This document shows, one piece after another, positions 35,902-47,170 of a stretch of 64,000 nucleotides of DNA. The notes below the pieces were generated by a model. It was not told the origin of the DNA, ran no database searches, and saw nothing but the letters and a program-made list of their open reading frames with translations. Origin of the DNA: Doryteuthis pealeii. Lineage: Eukaryota; Mollusca; Cephalopoda; Myopsida; Loliginidae. Made by a program: the position numbers and the translations under genes. Position 1 is the stretch's first letter. Every line of letters starts with the position of its first letter. Where the stretch lies: assembly GCA_023376005.1 (NCBI GenBank), contig CM042151.1, positions 75,449,787 to 75,513,786 of the forward strand, read 5' to 3'.

Positions 35902-36045
35902 TATACGTTATTAAAAGCGAATGTTATAAAATATTCCAACTGCAGTTTCTTGCCATAGCAATTCTTCAGGGAATTCTCTGAAAAATTGGTATGGCAAGAA
36001 ACTGCAGTTGGAATATTTTATAACATTCGCTTTTAATAACGTATA
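35902..36045. repeat. Perfect 56-bp hairpin (foldback element)
   Basis: Arms 35902-35957 and 35990-36045 are exact reverse complements by eye, beginning TATACGTTATTAAAAGCGAA. The 32-base loop is itself partly palindromic around TTCAGGGAATTCTCTGAA. It sits next to a (TA)n tract and just before H2. It is not seen elsewhere in the window. Confidence 0.93.
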
Positions 36046-36129
36046 TTTAGCTCTTTTTTATTGAGCATTTTTTAAATCGATTTTTATTAACCCAGAAGTA
36101 AATTTGTTTGCTTCGTGGATTAGCAAAGA

Positions 36130-36620
36130 TTTGTGATGTATATATATAAGAAAGATTCTGTATATCTGTCTGTATGTTTATACAATGACTGAGTGCATGT
36201 CCTTTTATAAAGGAAAATTGGTGGAGACCAGCAAAAACTAAAGTTCAATAAAATCCACAGCTTGAGAGGTGTTTAAAAAAACTTCCTATCGCTCATTTTC
36301 CATAAGAAAAGCCGAATGAAAAATAGAATACGGTTATAAATTAATGATGTATTAAAAAATTGGATTAAAAAAATGATTAAAAAATTAAACAAATTAATAA
36401 AGAATAAAACATAATAAAAAGCAAATAAAAGACAAAAAAAAAGATACTATCAAGAACAATGATAAAAATAAACAACTTAAAAACAAGAATACGTAAATAA
36501 TAAAAGATAATAAAAGAAATATATAGAAAAAGAATTTTTATTAATCTATATATAAATAGAGATAAGAGATTTATTTTTAACTTTTTGAAATCACGGAAAA
36601 TGCCCGGTAGCTTTGTTAGT
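36130..36620. mobile_element. H2 Helitron-like element
   Basis: TATATAAGAAAGATTCTGTA and TATCTGTCTGTATGTTTATA at the start, A-rich non-coding middle, ending in ATGCCCGGTAGCTTTGTTAG. The end structure is less canonical than H1. Confidence 0.5.
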
Positions 36621-36899
36621 ATATGATAAATTTGGGTCATATATTACAGGAAGTCATTCATTACTCTAGTATATACAGTAATATTTTAAGTAGGGGCAAA
36701 TAAAAATCTGACCAATTTTAAAGCTGTTAGATATGACTAATGAAGAAAAGTTGAATTGAAGATGTTAATGAACTTTTCTAAAAGAAAGACTGCCATTTAA
36801 AAATGGCTTACTCACAAACTTTACACATCTGTTTTATATTATTGTTATATATTTGTCTCTATTCATTAAAACAAAAGAATGATTTTTTTCACTTCCATT

Positions 36900-37265
36900 G
36901 TCGGCATGGCTTGGAAATGTTTTTCAGGGCTTGGAATACATTGCCTGTATCTCCTGCTGAGGAGTAACACCCACACCCCCAAAATTAAAGGGATGTCCTT
37001 AGTGTGACTCTAAACTGCATCTGGTGATGAATTTCCAGTTTTGGAGCTCTGAGGAGTGTAGAGTACCCCTTTATTGCTGTTACTCCCAGGTGCACTTTGA
37101 CCTGTTAGGGTAGATCTGTTTAAAAATAATTCATATTCGATAGGAATATTTGATGCCATGTAACTGTGTACAAATTATTTGTATTAAGAATAGTTACTTG
37201 CAGCTATAATTGTTTACTAAGGATTACTATGAGTTATTTGAAACCATATAACGGTGGGCAAACAG
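36900..37265 (+). mobile_element. B element fragment with subrepeats
   Basis: GGGCTTGGAATACATTGCCTG head, GTGTGACTCTAAACTGC, then TTGATGCCATGTAACTGTG subrepeats. Ends at a (TA)n tract (37290-37312). Confidence 0.65.
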
Positions 37266-37319
37266 ATGGCAATGAAAATGAAGGAGACTATATATATATA
37301 TATATATATATATGAAGTA

Positions 37320-37575
37320 AAAGTGAAGTCGTTGGAGTAGCCTAAAGTCGATATAAGCTAGACAGCGAGGGAGTCTATTCCCTTTTCACTAGCACTAGAC
37401 CAAGAAGATTGTTTTTGTGTCTGAGGTGGTGTGTTACATCTACCATCAGCTCCTTACTTTACTGCACAGATCCCTGTGCTACTCATACACTGAGTTGGCG
37501 AGGGCTGGTATCGAACCAGGAACCTTGTGATTCTTAGTTGGATGCTCTACTGACTGAACTAAAACTGGCCCTATT
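37320..37575 (-). repeat. S1 SINE
   Basis: Minus strand: TTTAGTTCAGTCAGTAGAGC A box and GGTTCGATACC B box, full body. (TA)n on both sides. Confidence 0.85.
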
Positions 37576-37578
37576 ATT

Positions 37579-37610
<32 letters not shown>

Positions 37611-37839
37611 AAAATAAATAAAGTCTCCTTCATTTTAATTTTAAATTTGTAGTTCTGATTTTCTTTTTCTTTGGATATTCATTGATAGAACCAGTGCAAA
37701 TAAACAAGATAAACACCAAAGTAAAAAACACCCTGTTGTATAGATAATGATTATTGTGATAATAAACTTCGAATCGTGACTAAGATATTTTTCTTCCTAT
37801 CATTTTCATCTTCAATGTTATATCTATTGTTATAAATAG

Positions 37840-38085
37840 TGAGTAAAGTCATCGGGATGGCCTAATGTCAGTATCAGCCTTACAGCGAGGGAGTCTATCC
37901 CCTTTTCACTACCACAAGACCAAGGAGATCGTTTTTGTGTCTGAGATGGAGTGCCGCACATCAGTTCCTCACTTTACTGCACAGATGCCTGTGCTACTCA
38001 TACGCTGAGTTGGTGAGGGCCAATATCGAACCAAGAATCTTGTGATTCCTAGTCCAGTGCTCTCCTGATTGAGCTAAACTGATTG
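37840..38085 (-). repeat. S1 SINE
   Basis: Minus strand TTTAGCTCAATCAGGAGAGC and GGTTCGATATTGG. The flank 37790-37840 is shared with the S1 copy at 40697. Confidence 0.8.
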
Positions 38086-38137
38086 TTTTATATCTGTTGT
38101 AATATATCCACTGATATATCTATTGTTATAATATGTG

Positions 38138-38240
38138 GTAGTACCTGTTAGGATCCCATCTATGGTTTAAATAGATCAAAATGAGTTTTTTAAAAAATTG
38201 AATACCCAATAAGAATGAAAATAAACATCTTCACTCCACC
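38138..38240 (+). mobile_element. A element fragment (tail half)
   Basis: GTGGTAGTACCTGTTAGGATCC then AAAATTGAATACCCAATAAG. Confidence 0.65.
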
Positions 38241-38473
38241 TGGGGGAAGGCATGAGTCTGCTTCTCCCTACAGCCATCAATAAATATAAATACCTGTCAT
38301 ATAATTAACAACTTTTTCAGATTTTCACCTAAAAAAAAAACAATATAGAGCTTGCAATTGATGCAGATGGCATGACATTGATAACTTACCTTTGTAGAAT
38401 GAACATCATGCTCACCTTCATAGGAAGGCTGTGACTAGCACTTTTTGATCTAACCTAACCTTGATACTGAATA

Positions 38474-39116
38474 TCTTATTATAATGGAGATTGTGGGTTT
38501 GTCTGTCTGTAACCAAAACTATATTACTATACAAGTTACAATTCCTTTAGTTATTTACATCATATTCTCCATGATTTCATTTTTATTTAAACCTCAATTT
38601 TTAATAAAGTTGTTTTACATTACTTACACTGTTGACCATATCTACGTACTAATAACTTGCAATTGTATTTATATATACAACAAAATAGAGGTTTACAGTA
38701 TGAATGGGAAGGCTAATTTGCATATTGATCTTTAAAAATTGATTTTAATAAATATATGCTTAGTATTATTGATTTCTAATTGTTTGGTTTTATCTTATTG
38801 AATATGAGCAAACATCTCTTCAATAAATCTTAAAAGAAATCCCTTGACAAGAAGAAATAACTGTAATTTTATTCTTTACTTCCTATTTTAACTAAATCAT
38901 TAAATTAGGAAAATTTACCAATGAAAGACGGGAGTAACGGAAAATGATGGAAGAGTTAGATTCAAAGTTGTTCTATTTTTCAATCATACCCCCTCTGTTC
39001 AAAATCTTTTTATCTACATTCTTATTCAGTTTCATTAGCCTTTCTAATTTAATATCATATTTTATTATAAAATCTAACTAAAATACTTGCACCCGGAGGG
39101 TGCATATATTTGCTAG
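38474..39116 (+). mobile_element. H1 Helitron-like element, best-preserved ends
   Basis: Starts TC (TCTTATTATAATGGAGATTG) after host A. Ends with a perfect stem GCACCC..GGAGGGTGC at 39090-39104, then nine bases and CTAG (39113-39116), with host T following. 643 bp and non-coding. Confidence 0.8.
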
Positions 39117-39164
39117 TACTATTAATATATATATATATTAATATACTATTTTAGTAGATAGGAA

Positions 39165-40025
39165 TCACTCATGGTGTAACTGTTATCATCATAGTAAATG
39201 GACTTGTTGATTCAAGTTAAAATTTTATGAATCATTTGGATTATTCAAACTATTGTCCTCATCTTTATTGTTATCTGTACAACGTTTCGGCTGATGTGCC
39301 CTCTGCCTTTCTTCAGTTATTTCTTGTTGGACTAAGGAACCTTCTCTTCGAATGGGAATTTTCTTTTCATAATTAGGAGCCTTCACAGAACTCTGAACCC
39401 AACCCTTTATTTAATCCATGGTGGTATACTGTTCTCATTCCGCTAACCATGACTGAGTACAAGTGTTAAGCTGTGTTAATTATCATTCTATGTTACTGTC
39501 ATCCTTGACCAGGATTGAACCTGCAGCCTAGAGATAACTGTCACTTAGAACTGTCTTAACTCAGCGCCTATATCCACTATGCCATGTGCTCAATTGGAAA
39601 CGTACAGATAACAATAAAGATGAGGACAATAGTCCTAATAATCCAAATGATACAAATTGTCAAGCCTCATCTCAAAAATTCAGAGAAATTCAAATTTTAT
39701 GTTTCACATCGTGCTAATACACTCAAGAAAGGTATGAATCCAACTATTCTCCCACTCCCTCCAGCTATGAGTAATTTTTTTAGGGCAAACTGTGTCCTTT
39801 AATCTTTTGAATCCTACCTCCCTGATTGGCAGGAATTTATAATGTTTTGGTGAGTCTTCAGAAAGAGTTCCCCCAGGATGATAAAAGTGCCACTGGGGTA
39901 TAAAGCAAACTGGATTAGGCTGGTAAACTGGCCACTGGTTTTCTAAGGGTTAACCTTGATATGACAACCTGTCTAGGAGAAGGAAACTCTTTAATTTAAA
40001 CCAATTGTACTTTGCTTAAAAATTG
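39165..40025 (+). repeat. S2 SINE interrupted by a T element
   Basis: S2 head at 39165-39229 (CTCATGGTGTAACTGTTATC). The rest resumes at 39692 (GTTTCACATCGTGCTAATAC) with a further unrelated insertion at about 39803-39950 before GGTTAACCTTGATATG. The T element splits it with a 10-bp target duplication. Confidence 0.75.
39230..39691. mobile_element. T element nested in S2, with 10-bp target duplication
   Basis: AAATTTTATG flanks it at 39220-39229 and 39692-39701. 462 bp. Inverted ends (ATCATTTGGATTATTCAAAC... vs ...AATCCAAATGATACAAATTG) enclose the tRNA-like segment. This copy defines the element's limits. Confidence 0.82.
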
Positions 40026-40139
40026 ATCGGGTTGTTCATTACATGAGATTTTTTTAAAAATGTTTTAGTTTACATTGTTTTTAAGCCTAACTTTGCTTTA
40101 ATACCTTTGATCGACCAAAATGCCCCTGATAGCCTATAC

Positions 40140-40290
40140 TTAAACAAAGGCTATTAGTCAAAATAATAAAGTTTTTACTTAACATTGTTTACTATTCATA
40201 ACACCTGAGTATATAATATCTACAAATATTATAAATAGTAAACAAAGTTCCATAAAATTTAATTATCTTTTAAGTAAACATGGTAAGCTA
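40140..40290. mobile_element. M foldback MITE
   Basis: AAAGGCTATTAGTCAAAATAATA start; internal TATTATAAATAGTAAAC; 3' end trimmed. Confidence 0.55.
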
Positions 40291-40534
40291 CATCAAGGTC
40301 TAGACTAGATTGTTTATTTACAGTATTGCATTGATTTTCGTTGAATTACAGTAGTTTTTAAAGGTATAAATCAGTGTTTTAATGTTTTCTCTTTTTGTTA
40401 TTGGATGTTGAAGAAATATTTTTCTAGGCTAGTATAGCCAAAAATTAGGGCTTGTTCAATACATAAATATATAAGGTATGAGAAACTGTGATAGATATGA
40501 ACATAATTATCTATTTCGGTACATAAATCTAGTT

Positions 40535-40985
40535 GTTCCACTAAACTGCATCTGATGGTGAGGGTGCAGTTCTGGAACTTTGGGAGTGTGGAGTATCCCT
40601 TCATTGACATTACTCCCAGATCCACTCTGACCAAGAGTGGTAGTACCTCTATGGGTCAAATAGATCTGTTTGAAGATTATTTGTATTAGATAGGAAAAGC
40701 AATCTCCTTGGTCTACCACTAGTGAAAAGGGGATAGACTCCCTCGATGTCTGGCTGATACCGACATTAAGCCATCCAGACGACTTTACTCCCTATTCATA
40801 ACAATAGATATAACATTGAAGATGAAAATGATAGGAAGAAAATGTTATGTAACTGTGCAAAAAACTTCTAAATAATTTCAGAAAAAATGTAAATATAAAT
40901 GTACAATGAACGATTCTCTAACCTCTAGGCATAAAATAATCCTAGATGGGTTGACATGTCATTAAAATCAATCAATCTCTCCTAT
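40535..40985 (+). mobile_element. B element interrupted by S1 fragment
   Basis: CACTAAACTGCATCTGATGG body, GGTAGTACCTCTATGGGTC. An S1 fragment is inserted at 40697-40790. The tail TTGACATGTCATTAAAATCAA ends at about 40980. Confidence 0.7.
40697..40790 (+). repeat. S1 SINE 3' fragment nested in B
   Basis: AATCTCCTTGGTCTACCACTAGTG...GACGACTTTACTCCC. The following ~50 bp (40790-40840) is the inverted match of 37785-37840. Confidence 0.75.
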
Positions 40986-41014
40986 TTATCTCGGTTCTTG
41001 AATTTAACCACTTT

Positions 41015-41072
41015 GATTTTACAAAAAAAAATGTAATGTGTAAAATTACACATTACATTGTTTTGTAAAATC
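41015..41072. repeat. 27-bp hairpin
   Basis: GATTTTACAAAA...ATGTAATGTGTAA pairs with TTACACATTACAT...TTTTGTAAAATC; a short A-run bulge only. Confidence 0.88.
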
Positions 41073-41559
41073 TAGTCTTGGAAAAAAAATTCATATAACA
41101 CATTTTTGGCTGCTCGAAGCAGATTACCATTTTAACTCGCTGTAAGAAATAATTCAATGGATAAAAACGTATACAAATTACATATTTAGAAATATTATTT
41201 TATTTTCCTTCCAACTGTATAAATATTTTTAAGATTGGACCAGAAACATGAGAAATGTGAGTTGAACCAACTAAGGTGCAAATTTGTCAATGTCCACCAA
41301 TTTCACCTAAAATGCTGGTGATGCTAATCCTAGTATAAACACAACCAAAATTGAGTATCAAAAACAACAAAAGTGCAGGTATTTGTTTTGATAATTTGTG
41401 GAGAGAGAGAAATACTTTATATCTCTCTCACTCTCTCACAACCTAGTTTGGTTGTACTGGCTCAACTCATGTAGCATGTCTTGTGCAAGTATAAACTGGT
41501 GGAGCCCATCCCTCACCAGGCCAATAACTGTTTTTTCTTCTTCTAGAGCAGTTGCATAT

Positions 41560-41680
41560 CCAAGGTTAAAGAACCTAGTCTGCCCTACTATTTACCCATA
41601 GCTGTAGGGAGAATAGTTGGATCCATACATTTCCCAAGGGTATTAGCACTATGGACAAACAGCCTTGTTCAGCACTTACA
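41560..41680 (-). repeat. S2 SINE fragment
   Basis: CAAGGTTAAAGAACCTAGTC, TTTACCCATAGCTGTAGGG, CCCAAGGGTATTAGCAC. Confidence 0.75.
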
Positions 41681-41704
41681 TTCTGGTAGCTGAGTCTACT
41701 TCTT

Positions 41705-42285
41705 ATCAGCCTTGTTGGCTGGGGCTTTAGAATACACTGACTGCACCACTGCATAGGGGTAACCCCCCCCCACATGGGGCCACCTGTTAGCTGTGTGTGG
41801 CGACCTGTGATGCTTAAGGATGGAACTCTGGTGGCTGAGTAGTTCATGACATGCAACACCCCACTTTGGTCCTTACTTAGGCTAGACAGGCGGTCAGAGA
41901 GACTCCCTATGATCAATTGGCTGGTCATATCAAGCCCCAGCACCTATATGATTGTCCCAACCCTATTGCCCCAACCTTTTTATCATATATAGGCATTGGC
42001 TGCGAGTTTTCATGTCCTGGTTATGACGTTAAACTCTATCTGATGGTGAGGTTCCACTTCTGGAGGTCTGGGGAATGTGGAGCACCCCTTCATCACTATT
42101 GCTCCGAGGTCCACTCTGACCTGGAGTGGTAGTACCTGTTAGGGTCCCATATATGGGTTGAATAGAAACAAATTTGTTTGAAAAAAAAATTGAGTACCCA
42201 TCAAGAATGAATAGAATAAAAATGGTTTTGGCATAAAATGACCCAACAAGGGTTGACATGCCGTAAAACCCAAACAAACCACAAT
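41705..42285 (+). mobile_element. A element, near full length
   Basis: GCCTTGTTGGCTGGGGCTTT head, poly-C, CATGGGGCCACCTGTTAGC, full body, tail TTGACATGCCGTAAAACCC. A second tail fragment with (CCAA)n follows at 42395-42475. Confidence 0.85.
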
Positions 42286-42619
42286 GTACTTCCTGTGACA
42301 ATATTCATCATGTATGAGCACCTAATAATTTAAAATAGGTTTGAAAATTTGAATAAAATACCACACGTGCTACTGCTACTACTAAATTTTGAAGGCCACC
42401 AGATTTTTTTTCATAATCTAATAAATGACCCGATGGGTTGACATGCTGTAAAACCAACCAACCAACCAACCAACAATGTACTTCCTATGACAATAACCAT
42501 TATGCATGAGCAGCTAATAATTTAAAATAGGTTAGAAAATTTGAATAAAATACCACTCATGCTACTGCACATTTTGACTAAAATTTGATGAAGGCCACCA
42601 GACTCTTTTCATAATCTAT

Positions 42620-43255
42620 AAATAGAATGCCCTGTCAGTGGAGCTTAGAATACACTGACATTCTCCCCTGCAGAGTGATTTTGGGTATGACACTAAACTG
42701 CATCTGACGGTTTTCTGGAGATCTGGCTAATGTGGAGAGACTCCTTCATTGCCATTACTCTCATGTCCACTCTAACCTGGAGTGGTAGTACCTGTTAGGG
42801 TTATGTCTATGGGTCGAATAGATCTGTTTAAAAATGATTTGTATTTGATAGGATTGTGTGCAAAAAAACAAACAAAAAATTTCTTAACTACACAAAAATA
42901 TAAACATTAAAGCAATTCCCTAACCTCTAGGGTTAAACTCTATCTGATAGTGAGGTTCCAATTTTGGAGGTTTGGGGAATGTGGAGCACCCCATTCATCA
43001 CCATTGCTCCCTGGTCCACTCTGACCCGGAGTGGTAGTACCTGTTAGGGTCCCATTTATGGTTAAATAGAAAAATGTATTTATAAAAAAATTGTATTATC
43101 CATAAAGAATTGATTTATTTCAAAACTTTATCAGCATTAAATAACCCACTGAGGTTGATATGCCGTAAAACAAAACAAAACAAACCAAACCAAACCAAAC
43201 CTCTAGGCATAAAACAACTCTAGACATGCTTACATGCTATTAAATCATTCACTCA
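42620..43255 (+). mobile_element. B element split by a nested, 5'-truncated A insertion
   Basis: B head CCTGTCAGTGGAGCTTAGAA at 42632, body to CTAACCTCTAGG at 42931, then the A insert. It resumes GCATAAAACAACTCTAGACA and the B tail to about 43255. Confidence 0.8.
42932..43197 (+). mobile_element. 5'-truncated A retroposon with 10-bp target duplication
   Basis: AACCTCTAGG occurs at 42922-42931 and 43198-43207. The insert starts mid-element (GTTAAACTCTATCTGATAG) and ends in (CAAAC)n. 5' truncation plus target duplication is the signature of target-primed reverse transcription. Confidence 0.88.
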
Positions 43256-43499
43256 ATTCAGAATCAATCAGTTTTTTTATTATTTTCATTTAAAAAAAAA
43301 AAATTTTACTCTATTTTTTAAAATTATTTTTTTTTGGAACAGACACGCTGATATGTTTTATTTTATTATTATTATTTGTTTGTTATGCCTCCTTAGGCAT
43401 CTACCATTAATTATATAAAAAAAAAAAATCTCTGCATGGGACATATACATTATTCATATAAAAATTATATACAGATCAAATTCTATTAAGTAATTCATC

Positions 43500-43860
43500 T
43501 AATAGTTCCTAAAAATGGCCTCTTAAATTCTTATTCTTATCATTTTTCTGAAATCATCCAAATTAATCTTTACATTTTTTTTTATGCTATTGCTATTTTT
43601 GATCTGATTAGGCAATTTGTTCCAAAAATATATTAGTCTATTAGCAAAAATTTCCAATTGGTTAATAGACTTAGTTTTTTAAATCTATCTTAAGAGAGTA
43701 AGTTTCAAGGAGAAATATTAAGAATAGATGTCTACCTTTGTTAAAACTTCCATTTATTATTTTGAATGTTTCAATTCACCTCTTATTTTTCTTTCTAATT
43801 AATCCTAATTTCTCTAATCTCCCTCTGTAACTGTAATCTTTTAATTTTTTATTATTTTTG
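43500..43860 (-). pseudogene. Decayed non-LTR retrotransposon, C-terminal end of the RT polyprotein
   Basis: Minus-strand reading gives SYRGRLEKLGLIRKKNKR, a stop, then IETFKIINGSFNKGRH. After frameshifts it gives FANRLIYFWNKLPNQI and FRKMIRIRI. The order (R.RLEKLGL..L..RR..GDLI..FKI.NG, then F..R....WN.LP) is the region downstream of the RT domain in CR1/jockey-like LINEs. At least two stops and a frameshift; inactive. Confidence 0.75.
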
Positions 43861-44129
43861 TCACTCTTTTTATGTTGTGATTATTTAGAACTAATTTCTA
43901 ATAATTAAACATGATTTGGAAATTTTTTCAATATCATAAATATGAATAAGTATTATGGATTTCTGATATGGGAAGATGGATTCATGCTTTTCCCAAGGAG
44001 ATTTCCCCTGATGATAACCATTGCACTAAATACACCTCCATACATTTTTATTTCTAGTAGCAGTTGTAGATATTAACCTAGTTTGGTACATGGCCATCAT
44101 ATTGGAGCACTTAGTATAAAACTATCAGA

Positions 44130-44345
44130 GTTAAGTAAAATTGGTGGGGTAGCCTAATGTCTGTATCAGCCAGGCAACAAGGGAGTTTAACCCCTTTTCA
44201 TTAGCGTTAGAGAAAGATTATTTTAGGGTCTGAGGTGGAGCACCACACCTGCCATCAGTTCCTCATTTTACCGGACAGATCCCTGTGCTACTCATACACT
44301 GAGTTAGCAAGGGCTACTATCGAGCCTTCTGATCTAAGCCGGCCC
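44130..44345 (-). repeat. S1 SINE, A/B-box end damaged
   Basis: GTAGCCTAATGTCTGTATCAGCC and CCTGTGCTACTCATACACTG; ends near GCCGGCCC at 44343. Confidence 0.8.
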
Positions 44346-45174
44346 TATCAAAGAGTTAAAAGCCCTTATTTTTAACAAATGATGTTGATTAATTTTTTTT
44401 TTTTGTTATTTTACCTGTTCAGAGATGCTGATAGGTACGCGTCCTGCGTCACTGATGCATAAAAATCTAAAAGGACACAGAAAAATCGTATCCATGCATC
44501 CCAGTGTTTTTTTCTTCTTTCCCCACCATTTCCAGCTAACTGTAAATGCATTTCAATATTTTCTTGTAAACAAATAACACTGTATGGGGTACATGGTAGG
44601 GTTTAGATGGCTTCAGTTGTTCATTGATAAAACCTCTGCAATTTATTAAAACTTTAGTTGGGACCTATCAAATTTCCCAGGGACTCCTTCAAATCTAGTC
44701 TGTGTGTCCCAGGATGAACAAAATTAAAAAGCTATCAGCTTGTTGAACATAAAATGTTTGCACTGAAATTATTACTAGTTAAAACAAAAACAAAACAAAA
44801 AATAAATGATATGCTTCTGGGTTGTGAAACAGATGGTAAGTTTTACATGCATTTAAACAAAGAAAACTAAGCAAGAGATTGAATTTGCAATTTGGAAGAG
44901 AAAAAAAATTGTCCCACTATTTCTTTCTTTTTTGTTCTTAAAAATTCTGATGAATTTTATTTAGTTCATAATTCCAACTTTTAATTTGCAATTTAGAACA
45001 ACAAAAAAAAGAAGATATTTCTCTTTTTTTTTTCTACTTGTAAAAATAAAATAAAAAAGCACTTTATTTAGCACTAGGGTTCTTAAAAATTCTGACTTTT
45101 CATCAGATGAAACTAACATTGTGATCATCTCAAGAATTGCATTTAGTTTGTAATTCCAATTAACTTTTAACTAT
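44346..45174. other. No recognised feature
   Basis: AT-rich sequence. A small CpG-containing patch (GGTACGCGTCCTGCGTCACTG) at about 44433-44453 is the only departure. Confidence 0.5.
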
Positions 45175-45881
45175 TCTATTAATAATGGAGATTCGGTCTC
45201 CATTTGTCTGTAACCAAAACTACACCGCTTACATCACAATTACCAAAATCATTAATACATAAAATAAAGTCGTTGGGTCGGCCTAATGTTGGTAGCAGCC
45301 AGACAGTGAGGGAGTCTATCCCTTTTCCACTAGCGCTAGACCAAGGAGATTATTTTAGCGTCTGAGGTGGGGCACCACACCTACCATCAGCTCCTCACAT
45401 TTAAAGCTATTCTTTATAATTCAATGATTGAATCCTTCCTATTGTAATGAATAAACTATATATTAATTGAATAAATAAACTATATAAACAATGAAATTAA
45501 TTAAAAAATTGTATTATATTAAATAGAAAAAATTATTTGCGAAATTTGTAATCAATTTAAAAGATTATTTTTTACTCTCACCATTTTTTTCAGTAACAAG
45601 AAGGTAACTAAATGTGTATAAATAAATAAATACTTACGATTTTTGTAAAATTAATGTGTAGAATATTCAAAATAATTATTTAATTAATATTCAATAGATA
45701 TGCACAACATTTTATTTGAGGGGGACAGAACTAAGTTTCATTTCAAGTTGTTTATTTTTTTACTCCTTTTACTTACTTATGATAAAAACTCTCTGACATT
45801 GAATTTTTAACTCCATCCCACTCAGGCAATATCTTTTAAAAATAAATTTTTACACCGCCTGAAGGGCATTTTTTTGGCTAG
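45175..45881 (+). mobile_element. H1 Helitron-like element carrying an S1 fragment
   Basis: TCTATTAATAATGGAGATTC start; end CACCGCCTGAAGGGC... then CTAG (45878-45881) followed by T. An S1 fragment is inserted at about 45268-45400. The base before TC is T rather than the expected A. Confidence 0.7.
45268..45400 (-). repeat. S1 SINE fragment inside H1
   Basis: GTCGGCCTAATGTTGGTAGC... to ACCATCAGCTCCTCAC. Confidence 0.8.
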
Positions 45882-45894
45882 TTCTATTAAATAA

Positions 45895-46165
45895 AGGAGG
45901 CATCATGGTGTAATGGTTATCATCGTAGAAAATGGACTCTGCGAGCCGAGTTCAAATCCAAGATGAGACTTTGTATTTCACATAGCATTAATACCCTTAG
46001 GAAAGGTATGCATCCAACTATTCTCACTTCATTTATGAGTAAATAGTAGGCAACTAGGCTCTTTAACCTTGGTTAGGCAACTGGTCTAAGAGAAGGAAAA
46101 CTCTGAATTTGAATCTGCTAAACTCTGCTTAAGAAATTGATCTTGTGTCACATCCTACTTGTACA
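45895..46165 (+). repeat. S2 tRNA-derived SINE, full length
   Basis: GCATCATGGTGTAATGGTTATC A-box region, CGAGTTCAAATCC B box, TTAACCTTGGTTAGGCAACTGG, CTTGTGTCACATCCTAC. Confidence 0.85.
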
Positions 46166-46169
46166 TATG

Positions 46170-46600
46170 CATTGTAAAATATATATTCTATTGAATGAAT
46201 AAAAAAAATACCAAGTTTCATTTATTATTTATCCAATATTGTTAATTTTGTTTAAGTTTGTAAATAATGTACTTTGTATTCTATAAATATTATAGGTTAA
46301 CAGCTGATATTTTCTTTCTTGCAAATGAGGAAATTGGGAACATTTGTGTTTCACGGTATCTAAGCTGAAAAAAAAGATCTTTCTCTTTCACTCCCCTATT
46401 GTATTTTGCAGCATATAAGATGCTGCCCCCCACCCACCACTAAACATGAACCTCAAAATCATACAATCTTCTCCATGGTGAGAATCAGGATTGTGATCTA
46501 TAAATTCCATTGCTTCTATGATTCAGGGACTATTAGAATGAATGAATAGGGGAGATTATTCCTATATTTAGAAGGTGCATACTATATTCAACAATATAGT
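46170..46600. other. No recognised feature
   Basis: AT-rich; no coding signal. Confidence 0.5.
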
Positions 46601-47170
46601 GTATGCATGTGAGTTTATATGTATGTCTCTGTGTGGGAGTTTATGTGTGTGTATGAGGGCATATATATGTGTCTGTGTGTCTGTTTCAGTGAATGTATAT
46701 ATGTATGTGTGTCTGTTTCAGTGAATGTATATATGTATGTGTGTCTGTTTCAGTGAATGTATATATGTATGCGTGTCTGTCTATCTGTGAGCATATGTAT
46801 GCGTGTCTGTCTATCTGTGAGCATATGTATGCGTGTCTGTCTATCTGTGAGCATATGTATGCGTGTCTGTCTATCTGTGAGCATATGTATGCGTGTCTGT
46901 CTATCTGTGAGCATATATGTGTGTGTGTGTGTATGTGCACATGTGTCTATGAGTGTATCTGAGTGTGTGTGTGTGTGTGTGTGTATGTGCACATGTCTAT
47001 GAGTGTATCTGTGTGTGTGTGTGTATCTGTGAATGTATTTGTGCGTGAGTCTGTCTTTCAGCATATATGAGTGTATGTTTATATATCTATGAGAGTGTGT
47101 GTGTCTCTGAGTGTGTATATGTGTATGAGAGAGATAGTGTATATATGGATGTATGTGTGAGTGTATATAT
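46601..47170. repeat. Compound GT-rich minisatellite block
   Basis: Three ~37 bp units around GTCTGTTTCAGTGAATGTATATATGTAT (46677-46770), then the 30-bp array 46771-46920, then degenerate (TG)n with GTATGTGCACATGTCTATGAG units to 47170. Confidence 0.9.
46771..46920. repeat. Five tandem 30-bp units
   Basis: Unit GCGTGTCTGTCTATCTGTGA + GCATATGTAT; four exact copies, the last diverged. Because 30 is a multiple of 3 and the unit lacks stops, frames stay open on both strands. This is not coding evidence. Confidence 0.95.

Noticed and set aside
46771..46920. Regular 30-bp repeats resembling a CRISPR array
   Set aside because: Units are directly contiguous with no spacers, and the genome is eukaryotic.
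46686..47064. Overlapping long frames on both strands in the GT-rich block
   Set aside because: Produced by a 30-bp repeat unit without stops; low-complexity peptides only.
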